Below, one piece after another: positions 10,424-20,851 of a stretch of 64,000 nt of DNA. Numbering within the stretch: the first letter of the stretch is position 1; each line of letters opens with the position of its first letter. Source of the stretch: Asterella californica (taxonomy: Eukaryota; Streptophyta; Marchantiopsida; Marchantiales; Aytoniaceae); contig JAYKYS010000002.1 of the NCBI GenBank assembly GCA_036924285.1, positions 310,001-374,000 on the forward strand, given 5' to 3'. The notes beneath the pieces are model-generated. The model was given only the letters and a program-made list of their open reading frames with translations. It had not been told where the DNA came from and did no database searches. Made by a program: the position numbers and the translations under genes.

Positions 10424-11221
10424 CTACAACTCTCTAAGTTTACGAAGTGCTTCTCCAAATTCAGAAAGGTCCTCTCTTTGTTCTCTCTGCAGTTTGATGA
10501 CATTGTTCATTTCTCGAACAATGTTTTCTGCAACTACATCTATCTCATTTACTCTCTCCATCAATAACAAGGCCATGTCATGTAGCCTCTCTATCTCTAG
10601 AAGTTGAACGTTACTCTCCGATATGCACTTAGAATCCACCACAGATGGATAAAAGGTACAACAATCCATTGCATTTGCAAGGTCTTCCACAACATCTTGA
10701 AATTCATCCGGTTGCTCCATCTCAAGCTCCACATCAAACACTGTATAGCGATTTTGCTGTGCATTCAACCCAATTTTAAAACGCCACTTCGCTGAGCACA
10801 CAGTGTTCAATATTTCATCTTGCTTTTCCACAGTTAGTGCCTCGGACTCCTCTGCTGTAATGTCCAAAAGTTTCTCGCCAACAATCCACACAATTACTAT
10901 TGGTAATGCGGTTTCTGCACGGTCCTCCACATTGTGATAAGTCAATCCTAGATGAAATCGATATTGTCTCTTGCTTCTCCTTTGACCACATGGGTGCCAC
11001 GTCTTTCGCCCCGGCTGCGAATGATTGAAATACAACATTTTCCTAGTAGAGCTCGTTGTCGTGCTTGGTTCACTTACACGCTTATAACACCCCGGGAAGT
11101 TGCAGGCAACATAAGAGACAGAACCAGACAGCTTGTTCTTGATTATTCGTTGAATGGAAGCTGAAACCCACTGATAAGAGACATTGCCGATACATTCTTC
11201 GAATTCTGCGAGTGAACACAT
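10424..11221 (-). CDS. RPA1-like C-terminal OB-fold protein with coiled-coil tail
   Basis: Uninterrupted 265-codon ORF. Residues about 5-175 resemble DBD-C of replication protein A large subunit (RPA70/RPA1, Rep_fac-A_C family): a YVACNFPGCYKRV block starts the zinc ribbon (Cys40-x4-Cys45), WHPCGQ (Cys78) continues it, and an OB-fold-like stretch from QYRFHLGLTY through IVIVWIVGEKLL to YTVFDVELEM follows. In RPA1 the ribbon needs four Cys; here the expected fourth position (81) is Arg, so zinc binding may be altered or use His67/His76. Residues about 205-265 are Leu/Glu/Lys-rich with heptad spacing, a probable coiled coil absent from ordinary RPA1. The usual DBD-A/B domains are missing, so it is a stand-alone DBD-C or the last exon of a longer gene. 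RPA-like proteins bind single-stranded DNA, and plant Helitrons often carry them. Start is the first Met of the ORF. Whether it is expressed is unknown. Confidence 0.6.
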   Translation of the reverse strand: MCSLAEFEECIGNVSYQWVSASIQRIIKNKLSGSVSYVACNFPGCYKRVSEPSTTTSSTRKMLYFNHSQPGRKTWHPCGQRRSKRQYRFHLGLTYHNVEDRAETALPIVIVWIVGEKLLDITAEESEALTVEKQDEILNTVCSAKWRFKIGLNAQQNRYTVFDVELEMEQPDEFQDVVEDLANAMDCCTFYPSVVDSKCISESNVQLLEIERLHDMALLLMERVNEIDVVAENIVREMNNVIKLQREQREDLSEFGEALRKLREL

Positions 11222-11620
11222 CGTTTCTATAAACTACTCGGCGCACGGAAAGCTTAACACTTACTGTGTACACTTTCTAATCAACACGTCTAACGGTAAC
11301 AAGAACTGCCTTCGTCTTCGCTCGTAAGTTTTCACCCTCGTCTCCTCGATCTTCATTCATCATCAATTGCTTTCTCCTTTGCATCACCTCGCATTTTGAG
11401 TGCAGAAAAGCAATAAATGCATCTCGCGCGTTACCGTGAGACTGGCCGGACGATACTGTCTATGCATTCTGGTGCCATTTTCGCCTTGACCATCACGTTC
11501 GCGCCATTTTCATCATACCATGCTCCACGTCAAAGTAAACAGTCTGACACGCTCCACACCAGACAGATCGTTCTCTCACACTACACGTTAGACTACCCTA
11601 CCGACACGTGACGTACGCAC

Positions 11621-11815
11621 CACGTCAGACTGTCAATATGACTTGGCGCACGCTCCACGTCAGACTGTAAATATGACCTGACATAACGGCTTGATCTACA
11701 TGGCGCGGGATACCGGCACGATGGACGATGAGAGGTTGGGGGTATGATCAAGCAACCAAACGTTAAGAGGGGTATGATCAAGCGCAGCGATCGTACTGGG
11801 GGTGTGATCAAGCCA
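11621..11815. repeat. Short direct repeats upstream of the RPA-like ORF
   Basis: CACGTCAGACTGT(C/A)AATATGAC occurs at 11,621 and 11,656. GGGGTATGATCAAGC (one copy with GTGTG) occurs three times at about 11,738, 11,769 and 11,798, spacing about 30 bp. They lie 400-600 bp upstream of the RPA-like ORF start (which reads leftward), so they could be promoter or element-end repeats. Confidence 0.7.
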
Positions 11816-12249
11816 ATTCCTCGAGTTGTGACCAATATGATTCTTCGACATCAGTATATATGCGGACCTTAATAAGGTCAGTAACCCAGTGATTGGTAGA
11901 AGCTCGGCATCCTTCATATATAGACGGTATATAATTACCGTGGAATGAATCTTTAACTTATATAGTGTCGCATCGTAGTTGTTGGTCTTCGGAAGATGCT
12001 TTATTAGATATACAATTTTTCATCTTCAACTATATGTAAGGGAGGGTCGTAGCACGTTGCGAGATACTAGCATTATGTGTAAGATGCTTGCATTATCATC
12101 CAATTCCAGTTCAGTTCAAGTATTACAGTGCTTTTGTATTTTCTGAACACATTATTTATCTTCACAGCGAATCAGATGTCTTCTTGGAGTGCTCTAATTC
12201 TATTTTAATTCTTCAATCAGCCCTCTAATTCCTCTTAGAGAATACTAAT

Positions 12250-12402
12250 TTTTTTTGAGTTAAATATTTATTAAATTAACACTCTAAATCTATTAAATGA
12301 TCTGCCATGCGCTACCGCGCACGGAGACGGTCTGCCGGTTTCGAACCTCTGACGTGGTGCATCAAACAGTAAACACTATCCGCTGGGCTAACTAAGAATA
12401 CT
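12250..12402 (-). mobile_element. tRNA-derived SINE-like segment
   Basis: On the minus strand, TTAGCCCAGCGGATAG (12,391-12,376) is a good pol III box A and GGTTCGAAACC (12,347-12,337) an excellent box B. They start 44 nt apart, exactly the tRNA position 8 to 52 distance. The D and anticodon arms do not fold into a proper tRNA, so it is not an active tRNA gene. Downstream on the minus strand the sequence becomes AT-rich and contains an A-run (CTCAAAAAAAATTAG, about 12,260-12,245), as expected for a SINE tail. The 5' edge lies at about 12,402, next to the double hairpin. Confidence 0.5.
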
Positions 12403-12431
12403 TGTAAAATTTCAAGTTGTTTATCTCATAC

Positions 12432-12505
12432 ACCTATCCACGTACATGAGACCACTGACAGTGTACGTGGATAGGTCTGTGAAATAGACTGACACTGTCT
12501 ATTTC
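12432..12505. repeat. Two adjacent perfect inverted repeats
   Basis: ACCTATCCACGTACA (12,432-12,446) pairs perfectly with 12,462-12,476 across a 15-nt loop. Immediately after, GAAATAGAC (12,481-12,489) pairs perfectly with 12,497-12,505 across a 7-nt loop. They separate the SINE-like segment from the first hairpin-family copy. Confidence 0.95.
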
Positions 12506-12544
12506 TATTTATCAACTAAACAAGTCCAGAGGACCGAAACCAAT

Positions 12545-13490
12545 CCCCTTTGAGTATTTTGTACCCGGACGGCACACTTGGCGTTTTCCGTCTCTCGGCC
12601 GAAACTACGCCTTTGATGCATATTGATCAATTCCATAGAACCACTTTCGACCAACTTTTGTGGTTATTTAATTATTTGTATATCGTACTTAATAGATCAT
12701 TCATGTTTGAATATGGTAGATCTCCTCTTGCCCTGTTGCAATCAAGGACTACCGAAGGTGTGAAGCTCTCAACCAACGAGAGAGGGAATATGGTTCTACG
12801 GTAGGATTTCCACACGAAGAAAGGCTTTACAGGTCTCGAAAACAATGATTTTCTACAGTGGTTGACTGTGTCTCATCCCAGAGAAGAAGATTCTATTTTC
12901 CAAGAAACTAAAAATTGCTAATGCCGCGCTCCGCGAGTGCTTCTTCAGATTTTGCCAGTGGATAAAACTCCTTGGGCGCTATTATGCAGAGCACCTGCAT
13001 ATTCACCTCCTCCATCTTTCGATGGAGGAGGCAAATATACAGGTGGTTAATTTAGTACCTAACCCTTCCGGCAGGAAGGGTTAGGTATTAAATTAAACAT
13101 CACTGTATTTTAATGAATTAACGACTATGGGGTCCCGGTCATATACCTTGTGAAGCGCAACAGTCAACTCCAGACTTATGGGTTATCTTCTACCTTCCCC
13201 GGGTTTCCAGGCATAGGTAACATATAACACTTATAAAATATTTTAATCTTTTATATTTACTTAGTATATGTTTTTTATATAACACCTATGTATATTCCCG
13301 ATAACATGAAGCGAGCAAAAGTTCCCCCGGAGTTCATCCAGCATGCATATGCACTATCAGATACGTCGCTGGGATGTGGCAACAAGTATTTCTCATCATA
13401 TTTTCTAACCAGATATATATATTCACAATCTTCCGAGTATGGAAACGGGGAAATATATATTCACACTCGTCCGAGAATGTAGAATGCCTG
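12545..13490. mobile_element. Hairpin-bearing repeat family, copy I
   Basis: The segment 12,992-13,345 aligns well with 16,448-16,755. It has two long hairpins: 12,992-13,045 (25-nt arms, 22 paired, the central CCTCCTCCATC arm perfect) and 13,047-13,096 (23-nt arms, one mismatch, loop GGCA). Downstream come a shared AT-rich tract and the shared block GAGTTCATCCAGCATGCATAT. The left part (CTCGGCCGAAAC... CCTTTGATGCATATTG at 12,595-12,625) is shared with copy III. No transposase is encoded, so it is a non-autonomous element of unknown class. A related ATATTCACA(A/C)TC motif recurs at 13,419-13,470. Confidence 0.6.
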
Positions 13491-14104
13491 CATAATTGTT
13501 CACCTAAGCAAAGTTGAATAAATTAAATAATTATTTTTAGATCCAACGAATGGTATTCTTTTTTTCATTTGGATAAGCAGGTGCATGTTTTGGTCTAGGT
13601 CTTCTTGGAACTAAAATAAGCACTTTGACTCATGGAGAGGTTGGGTGGATAATTAAACTTCAAGTTCAAAATTGAATTTCTAATAGTTAAAAGTTGCCCA
13701 TTTATTCATGAGACAAGACAACTTTCTCTGTTCCGCTTATGGGGTTACTTGACTCTATGACACATGTCTAAAAGCACAGTATTAACTAATCATTACTATT
13801 GATATCTTTCTATGTTTGGTAAATTTATTAAATTAGAACATGCCAAGATCAGACAACTTGACATTTTTGGTTTACACATTAAATAAGATATATCAGTAAC
13901 AAACACCTCTGACCTTTGAAACTTTCGACTGTGTTAAAATCTGTTTTTTTCTTGACAAGATTTTGATCAGACTGTCAAAGAGAATTTACTGTCGCTAAAG
14001 TTAAAAGAACTGTTTTCTCAACGGCTGAAACTTCTCTTTGCAAATCAAGATACTCAATTTTATTCTATTTTACTTCTTTTCTTCTTCTTTGTTTCCGGGC
14101 CAAA

Positions 14105-14424
14105 GCTGAGGTTACATGCATATTCACACTCTTCTGAGTATGGAAAAGGGGAAATATGCATGTGGTTTAATTTATTATCTACTCGTTTTGCTGGAAAGAG
14201 TTTGATAAATAAATTAAATATCTGGTGATTTCCTGATTCTATGCTTCTAGCCTCTCGCACTTGAATTCTTGAGAGCATGTCGGTCCTTCCTTACTTTATT
14301 CAGACTTCCTTGCATTATCACTGCTTCCGAGTTCGGAAGCAGCTGATAATGCAAAGAGAGTTTAATTTATCACCTAACCCTTCCGGCGGGAAGGGTTAGG
14401 TGATAAATTAAACTGCATGTAAAA
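14105..14424. mobile_element. Hairpin-bearing repeat family, copy II (two hairpin pairs)
   Basis: The left half has a diverged hairpin with arms at 14,166-14,179 and 14,204-14,218, preceded by the family motif GCATATTCACACTCTTCTGA. The right half has 14,310-14,354 (about 21-bp arms with one bulge) and 14,359-14,414 (26-nt arms, every base paired, loop GGCG). The last is the same hairpin as 13,047-13,096 in copy I, with paired changes in both arms. Confidence 0.65.
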
Positions 14425-14639
14425 ACTGTTTAACGGCTCCACTGTTGTCCGCATTTGTTCTCTCCACGGCGCGCTCTAACCTACTTCCCTTATGAGTTCT
14501 GTCCGCAACATGCGGTATGTAGTTTGTACTTAACATATAATATATATAAAAATAATTAATTTATTTCAGAACTATTGAATTTTTTCTATATAATCTTTAT
14601 ATAATTTTCATAACATCTTGAAGACACCCACGTTACAGC

Positions 14640-14895
14640 GTCTGGTCCAATGACATTTTTCTATTTTCTATTTTTGTCCTTTTCCTTCACCCGGCCGAAA
14701 GTGCACCTTTGATGCATATTGGGTTATGTAAGGATCTCTCGCATCTTCAGCTTCGTATAACATTTAATATTTTGAAATATTTTGATTTCTCTTTTAAACT
14801 TAATATAAGAGTTTTTGTTGAAAACTCATATATTTTCTCGATAACAGCAAGGGAGCAAAAGTTCACTGAAGTGGATCTTGCATGCATATTTTAGC
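14640..14895. mobile_element. Hairpin-bearing repeat family, copy III (hairpin lost)
   Basis: It shares the left motif CCGGCCGAAAGTGCACCTTT followed by GATGCATATTG with copy I. It also shares the right motif CTCGATAACA...GAGCAAAAGTTC...GCATGCATAT with copies I and IV. The central hairpin region is absent, so this is a deletion derivative. Confidence 0.5.
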
Positions 14896-15277
14896 CTCTA
14901 GCCGTAAAGCAACCTTGCGATTATAAATCATTTAAGGCGCTCATCAAGGTTTTAAGCACGGTGCTGAGCTGAGAGATGGAAACAGGTGAGGCATATTTGT
15001 TTCCCGTTTGTACTCTGTTTGGTTCTTCCGGTACAGGTTCGCTTCGAGCTTCTCTATCGGTGACCAAAGTTGAAGTTCAGTATACATTAAACACCTCCTC
15101 AAATCATCCGTAAAACATTTCTGATTTATAAGGGGACTCTTGTAGAGTAATAAGAATATAAAGTTACTTAATTCTCAAGAAACGTTACGTTCTTGAGGGG
15201 GTCTTTACATAAGCTTAAACCAAAGACAACCATGTTTGATATTTGGCCAGAGGTTAGGCCATAAACAGTATATCGGA

Positions 15278-15560
15278 CAGATAAAAATGATCTTCAATAC
15301 CAAAGTACATATAATGGTTATAATTAATTATTGCGGACCATTTCTCTCGAGGATGTATATGGTTTTTCTTCTCGACCTTCAGAACCATCCACCTAAGATT
15401 GATGCATTGTCTCTGTACAGATAAAAATCATCTTCCAGACCAAAGCACATATAATGATTATAGTCAATGTCATATTGCGGTCCATTTCTATCTCGAGGAT
15501 GCAGCTGGTTTTTCTTCTCGACCTTGAGAACCATCCACGTAAGATTGGTGCATTGTCTCA
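15278..15560. repeat. Two-copy tandem repeat, period 140 bp
   Basis: CAGATAAAAAT(G/C)ATCTTC starts at 15,278 and 15,418. The copies align through ATTGCGG(A/T)CCATTTCT, GGTTTTTCTTCTCGACCTT and AACCATCCAC(C/G)TAAGATTG to a shared GCATTGTCTC end. Divergence is roughly 10 percent, so the duplication is not very recent. ORFs through it are by-products. Confidence 0.85.
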
Positions 15561-16447
15561 TTGGTTTGGAATATTCTTACCATATTTGACCCTCAAGAAA
15601 TCTTCTAAAGCAAACGTAGACCTGAGTCATTTAACAGACGATCATCCTCAAATGTTATGAGAGAATGTTGACTCAATGACCTCTGGCCCAAGTTTAAAAG
15701 TATTATTATTATTATTCATTTCAAAGTATAACGTCCATCTAGTCTGAATCACGTAATGCTAAGCATTAGGGACTCATTAGTAATGAGAATATAATAATTA
15801 CCTTCTTTTAAAGTTGATATCGTATGATTTATTCCTGCATGAATATGCAAAAACCTTGTCTTGGGTTTCAAATACACACTAGTTTTTAACATGCGAAATT
15901 TTGTTACTATTCAGCTATTACTGTGGTCCACAGTAATCTGCCGTCCATACTAAATATATTGGAAGATTTAGTAATTGTTTACTGGTGCCCGTCTATAATC
16001 TTTGCGCCTAAGGACTTTTGAGACATTCACTTGATGGATCGCCAGGAATTACTGTGGATCATACCCAGGGGCCATCCAGTCACTCTATCAAGTTGCAACA
16101 GAAAATACCAATCCTCGAGCCATAGCAAATAGAAATAATAGAAATTTCAAATTTGACTAAATGATAACTGAATTATTGTTTAGCCATTTCTCAACCTAAA
16201 AATGAGTCTATTGTACAAAACTGATAACTTTTAAATTCAGCCAGGACCGTAATCAATCCTAAACTGATAGATTGCATAATTAACTAACCGATACATATAA
16301 TGAGCTTGCGGAGTCATGGAATGACTGACTGTGGACAAGCGTATGTGATTATTATAGTAGTCTTGTTGCACTGTATGTGCAATGGAAACTGAATGACATC
16401 ACATGTTATAATGATGTCATTGATGCACACATCTCTTAGCAACCCGG

Positions 16448-16760
16448 CATATTCACCTCCTCCAGGCAATACAGGAGTTTAATTTAATCCTAATCTTTTC
16501 GGTAGGAAGGGTTATATATTAAATTAACCTCGGTGTATATTAATGAGTATGGGTTCTCAGACTTGTATCTTCTGAAGCGTGGCACTTGGGTCAAGATTTA
16601 TGAGTTATTTTTTATTCTTCCCGTATTTTCGGACATGGATAACAGATTACTTTTATAAAATATTTTAATTTTTATACTTAGTATATATATATATTCTCGA
16701 TAACAATAAATGAACAAAAGTTTCCGGGAGTTCATCCAGCATGCATATTGACTCAGAAGA
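16448..16760. mobile_element. Hairpin-bearing repeat family, copy IV
   Basis: It aligns with copy I from GCATATTCACCTCCTCC to TTCATCCAGCATGCATATT. The hairpin (about 16,478-16,527, loop GGTA) is eroded mainly by C-to-T changes in the left arm (CTTTTC where the family has CCTTCC), which suggests methylated-cytosine decay. The TATATATATATATT tract at 16,681 lies in its AT-rich part. Confidence 0.6.
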
Positions 16761-17253
16761 TGGATTATGACAACTTCTGTTAAACTCCGAGGCCTGATGC
16801 GGGTATAAAATGCAGCGGGAATCATTAATGTATCTCATACCCTCAACTAAAAAAAAAAAGCTCTGGACCACTCCATTTGAAAGTTGATAGATTTTACTGT
16901 AGTTCAATAGAGAATCTCAAAACTTGTCTTCGGTTCTCATTTCGAGTGAATGATGTAGGACGCATAGAAAGAGATATTTTCATCACACATTCTGATATAT
17001 CATATGGATCTAACCTAACAAAATTAAAATAATCTAAAGTTATGTTCGAGATCTCTGCCTTCGTTGAGCATTCATTCAGTTGCATATGTAATCCATACAC
17101 CGGCACTATACCAAGGACTAATACATACATATTAAAAATTCAGATTCAAATGTATGTTATAAATTATGATATTTTGCACAATTTGAAACTTTTTACAAAC
17201 AGTCAGTTTTCTAAATTTATAAAATTTTCCAATCATAATTCTTCGTTTCAACT

Positions 17254-17284
17254 TATACAGTATTCAATATTTGAATACTGTATA
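17254..17284. repeat. Perfect inverted repeat, 14-bp arms
   Basis: The left arm at 17,254-17,267 pairs with 17,271-17,284 across a 3-nt TAT loop (core GTATTCAA/TTGAATAC). It is AT-rich and has no gene nearby. Confidence 0.9.
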
Positions 17285-17525
17285 CAAATATAACATTAGA
17301 TCAACTCTTGATTTCTTGAAGTTTCTCCAAAAGAATATGAAGAGTGGATCCTTGAGAAGGTAGCATTAATTACGTGTGTTTTATGATTTATCAGTCATGC
17401 AAACTCTGATTTATAAAATGGAACTTTTGGACTTACGAATATGATAAATGGTGTAAAGGACCATGGTTCTACATATAGCAACCTCGTGACAGTTTGTTCT
17501 TAACTATAATCCATTAGACCAATAC

Positions 17526-17562
17526 GTCTTATTGTAACTTATACAATAAGCTACAATAAGAC
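17526..17562. repeat. Perfect inverted repeat, 11-bp arms, with overlapping inner dyad
   Basis: GTCTTATTGTA (17,526-17,536) pairs with TACAATAAGAC (17,552-17,562). The spacer contains a second copy of the arm motif, CTTATACAATAAG, so alternative pairings exist. Confidence 0.9.
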
Positions 17563-18484
17563 TTTTGGCTCTTTATTTGTTTTACTCCTCCTCATTAGGG
17601 TAATTCGTAGCAACTGGAAGTTTGTGAGAGAAGAATTCTGAAAGGCAGGAAAGTATTACTTATTTAAATGAGTCATAACTTATCTATCACTAGTCGATCT
17701 GCATTATCTAAGATGCATAACAAAAAGCTCTGTCTAAAAGCATTTTGCTTAGTGTAAACGAGTGAGTAATGGTTGAAATATAAGTATTCGGATTATGGTT
17801 GAGCCATGCGTAATCTGTAGTTGTATAAGTAAAGTTGGAAAAGGATGGGTCACTAGAAACCCTTATATTAGCACTGGAAATTTAAGATATAAATTAATTC
17901 ATCCTCTTCTATCCTATTGTTACTCAAGTTCTGACCAATCTTGGCTAAGTCATCTAGTACATGTTCATGTTTTGAAAATCAAACACTCGCACCATCCACA
18001 TAGTTACTCCATAAAATACTTATATGAATAATGCTTTAGAGATGAAACAGTTCCGGTTGTGATTCAACAATAACTCGAACCGAACAAGTAGTTATGCTTG
18101 TCGTGGAATTGTGAGAGTATGTGTTAGCGATCTATCCGAATCTATCCTCTTTCACAACGATTCATCCATCTGATCTTGCTCTCGTCTTTCTCTTTCCAGT
18201 TTTCACAACGATTCTATCTGTACATCTTGCTATAGGACAATTCCCCCTTTCCAGTTTTCACGATTGAAAAACAAATGATGAAAAACTATCGTAAAAGATA
18301 AGAGCACTAGAAAGAATAGCGGACTCAAATTATAACAAATTAGCAATGCGTAAGCATAAATATCTCCCAATAAGAAATGCTAAGTACATAAAAAAGCTTT
18401 TGGAATGTGTAGCTCATTGCGAGAATTATCAGACCACACCCAAATTATTTATGCAACCTATGTTTCTCTTTTGATTTTATATTA

Positions 18485-18560
18485 TCGATGGTAAGACCAA
18501 CATGCTGAAGATCTGTGTCCCAAGTGGTTTATCCAGCATGCATATTCACCTCTTGTACAG
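18485..18560. repeat. Hairpin family fragment (right-end motif only)
   Basis: ATCCAGCATGCATATTCACCT at about 18,530-18,550 is the shared right-end motif of copies I and IV, preceded by a weak ATCGATGGTAAGACCA counterpart of CTCGATAACA. No hairpin is present. Confidence 0.35.
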
Positions 18561-19123
18561 TTCAGTTCCGGCTAAGGGTGCAGCGATAAATAATATTTTT
18601 TTTCCTTCCTTTGCCTCACGGCTTGGGTATTCCAGGAGCAACCGAGGGTTTTTTTTGGGGTCCATCGGCTTCACAACCTGTTGGAGTATTGTAGACATAT
18701 ATTTTTTTTCTCGCGTCGGCGTTCAATGGCCTTTCTTCTTGAAAATTCTTCTCCTTAGCCGTGAGCTTAGCCTTTCTTCTTGAAAATTTTGCTCGTGGAC
18801 CGTCAGGTTGCAGTGACGAAAATAGACATACGTAATTTTCGGTAGGAGAACTGTCGTGCAAAATGGAAAAGGCTTCGGAGAGCTCACGAGAACTTTATTT
18901 CTTAGAGAAATCTCATATTTTCGATATGGTACTGTATGGACGGCATCGAGATAGTGGTGCCTATAATCCCAGTCCAATCTTTATCGCTACTGCTACAAGC
19001 GAAGCTACAAGACCATAAGCCAAGAAAAAAATGGCTTTAACAGCTCAGATATACGTTCAGACGTTTGCTGAGCGCATACCTGAGGTGATAAGTCGAAATA
19101 TAAACATGAACGATATTCGATAT

Positions 19124-19439
19124 GTACAAGCTATAGCTGAAGCTAAAATGTAGCGTAAGACGTGGAGGTCCGCTGCGAAGCCGCCATCCACTTTCACATG
19201 TAGTCGAGAAGTCCCGCTTATGAAGTCGGATGTAGTCCAGCGATGCCTGTAGAACACAACGAAGTGAAACAACGTTAAAAGAAAGACAGAAAGGGAAAAG
19301 AAGGATACGGTGACGATATTTTACTGCTAAATGTACAAGCTAATAGGTGGAGCTAAAACGTAGCGTAAGTCGAAGGGGTGCACTTGTGAAGCTGGCAACT
19401 ATTCTCACATGTAATCCCGGTTATGAACTCGCGTGCACT
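19124..19439 (-). repeat. Two tandem copies of a module at the 3' side of HUH-like copy A
   Basis: TGTACAAGCTA...GAAGCTAAAATGTAGCGTAAG at 19,124 is repeated with changes at 19,331 (period about 207). Read on the minus strand, each module is entered by a pyrimidine-rich tract ending CTGCAG or CTGTAG followed by GCAT(T/C)GCTG, like a 3' splice site plus exon start. They may be duplicated terminal exons of the gene to the right. Confidence 0.5.
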
Positions 19440-20851
19440 TCAGCAATGCCTGCAGAAGAGAAGGAATGGTGAAAACAAAAACAGAAAGGAGAAAGAAATG
19501 GAAAGGTCACCTTCGTGAAGTCTGATGCGTTCCAACGCGTTGCAGATTGACAAATATTCAGGTAGAGCGTCAACATCCTGAAAGTTTGGGACCGTTCTGG
19601 GTCTGAGAGTTGCAGGCGACGCGGTCAAAATAAACTCTTCCTCATCCAGCAAGTCCGAGTCCGGTTGCTCCACAGTAAAGTAGCGTGCGCGTGTTTGCGC
19701 AAAGAAGACATTATCAATATCTGCAATAGTGACAGTTTTGGGCCGAACAATTACTTTCCACAACGAATCATTGCGTGCCTTCTGAATACCACACGCCATG
19801 AGTCAGCGACAGGAAGGAGTGTACTTACCAGACCTGATTATGGACCTCAAGCAGGTCCTCAAAGTAGTACCCAGTGGATGCCTGCTGCGGAATTTGTTAA
19901 ACTGCAAGGCCCTCTGGAGGATGTTGGTGTAATTGAGTTCAACTCTATTTTTCGTATCTGCAGCACCTAAGAGAAAAAAGTTCCTCACCGTCTTTCAACG
20001 TAGTGTTAGTGATGTTCTTCATGCTGCACTGATTGTGCGCCTCAGCCTTGTCTTTCATACAGTAGTCAACCATACCCACGAAGATATGGAGACCTCTGTT
20101 TGTTAGCTATTTAACATAAACTTCTCCTCCGAGAGACCTATCGATTCTCTTCCAGCCAAGAACACTGACACTACGTTGCTTGACTTGAAGACTGCTAGTA
20201 GCCTGAAGTGAAAGCACGCCCTGCACATGCAAGTGCAAAAGACTGCCTCCTCTTTCAATCGACAAGAGGCCACCGTTGCATTCACTGTGAAGAAAAACAC
20301 ACAAAACAAGCCAGCATTTCTCGATGTCTAGATCAGCACCAGTGCAATTAACAGTAACTGAAACTTCAAGTAGTTTCGGTACCGATACCCGGCGCGTCAT
20401 TGCCGCTAGAGACGAGACATGTACGCACTTTGTCCTCGCTGCCCTTCTCAGTAGCATGGCTCAGAAGCGGAAAAGTTGGGGATCTATGTCCTCACAGATA
20501 CACTCGACACATTTTAGGACGATAGACTGCAGCTACGTTAGGCTTCAGAAGATGCAGATCGACACCGAACTGAAAAAACTTTGGACAAGAAAAGAATCTG
20601 GATCTGTAGTCACGTAAGGTAATCCAAGCTCCTTCGGAGTTGATATAGTGGAAGGGTCCAACGACCGTCTGCAGGCAATTGGCTGGAATCGAAAACGATT
20701 TGGCAATAAGCACATAGTCCAGGTCATCAAGCAAGAACTCTGGTGGAACACGCTCGAAATCCAAATCTACATATATGTAAGATCGGTTCTTATAAAGCTG
20801 TACATCGGAGAAAGACAAAACTGTAGCAAAATACAGAGGATAAGGAGGCAA
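19440..20851 (-). pseudogene. HUH-endonuclease-like gene, copy A (decayed)
   Basis: Minus-strand fragments, in order: 20,851-20,492 (GPFHYINSEGAWITLRDY block), 20,457-20,107 and its in-frame continuation past a TAG, 19,988-19,803, and 19,799-19,440 (same frame, separated by one TGA). The second block contains LLHLHVQG (His-Leu-His at 20,235-20,227), the form of an HUH rolling-circle nuclease motif. About 60 codons on is DYCMKDKA, resembling the YxxK catalytic-Tyr motif. Order, spacing and motifs fit an HUH nuclease of a rolling-circle transposon (Replitron-like). That class is an inference: Helitron helicase is absent. Copy B at 62.5-63.7 kb aligns throughout. Both copies change frame at the same place between the first and second blocks, suggesting an intron or an ancestral frameshift. 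At least two stops and one frameshift make this copy non-functional. Confidence 0.55.

Noticed and set aside
19665..19970. Plus-strand 101-codon ORF over HUH-like copy A
   Set aside because: It is antisense to aligned coding blocks shared with copy B; the plus-strand peptides show no independent conservation.
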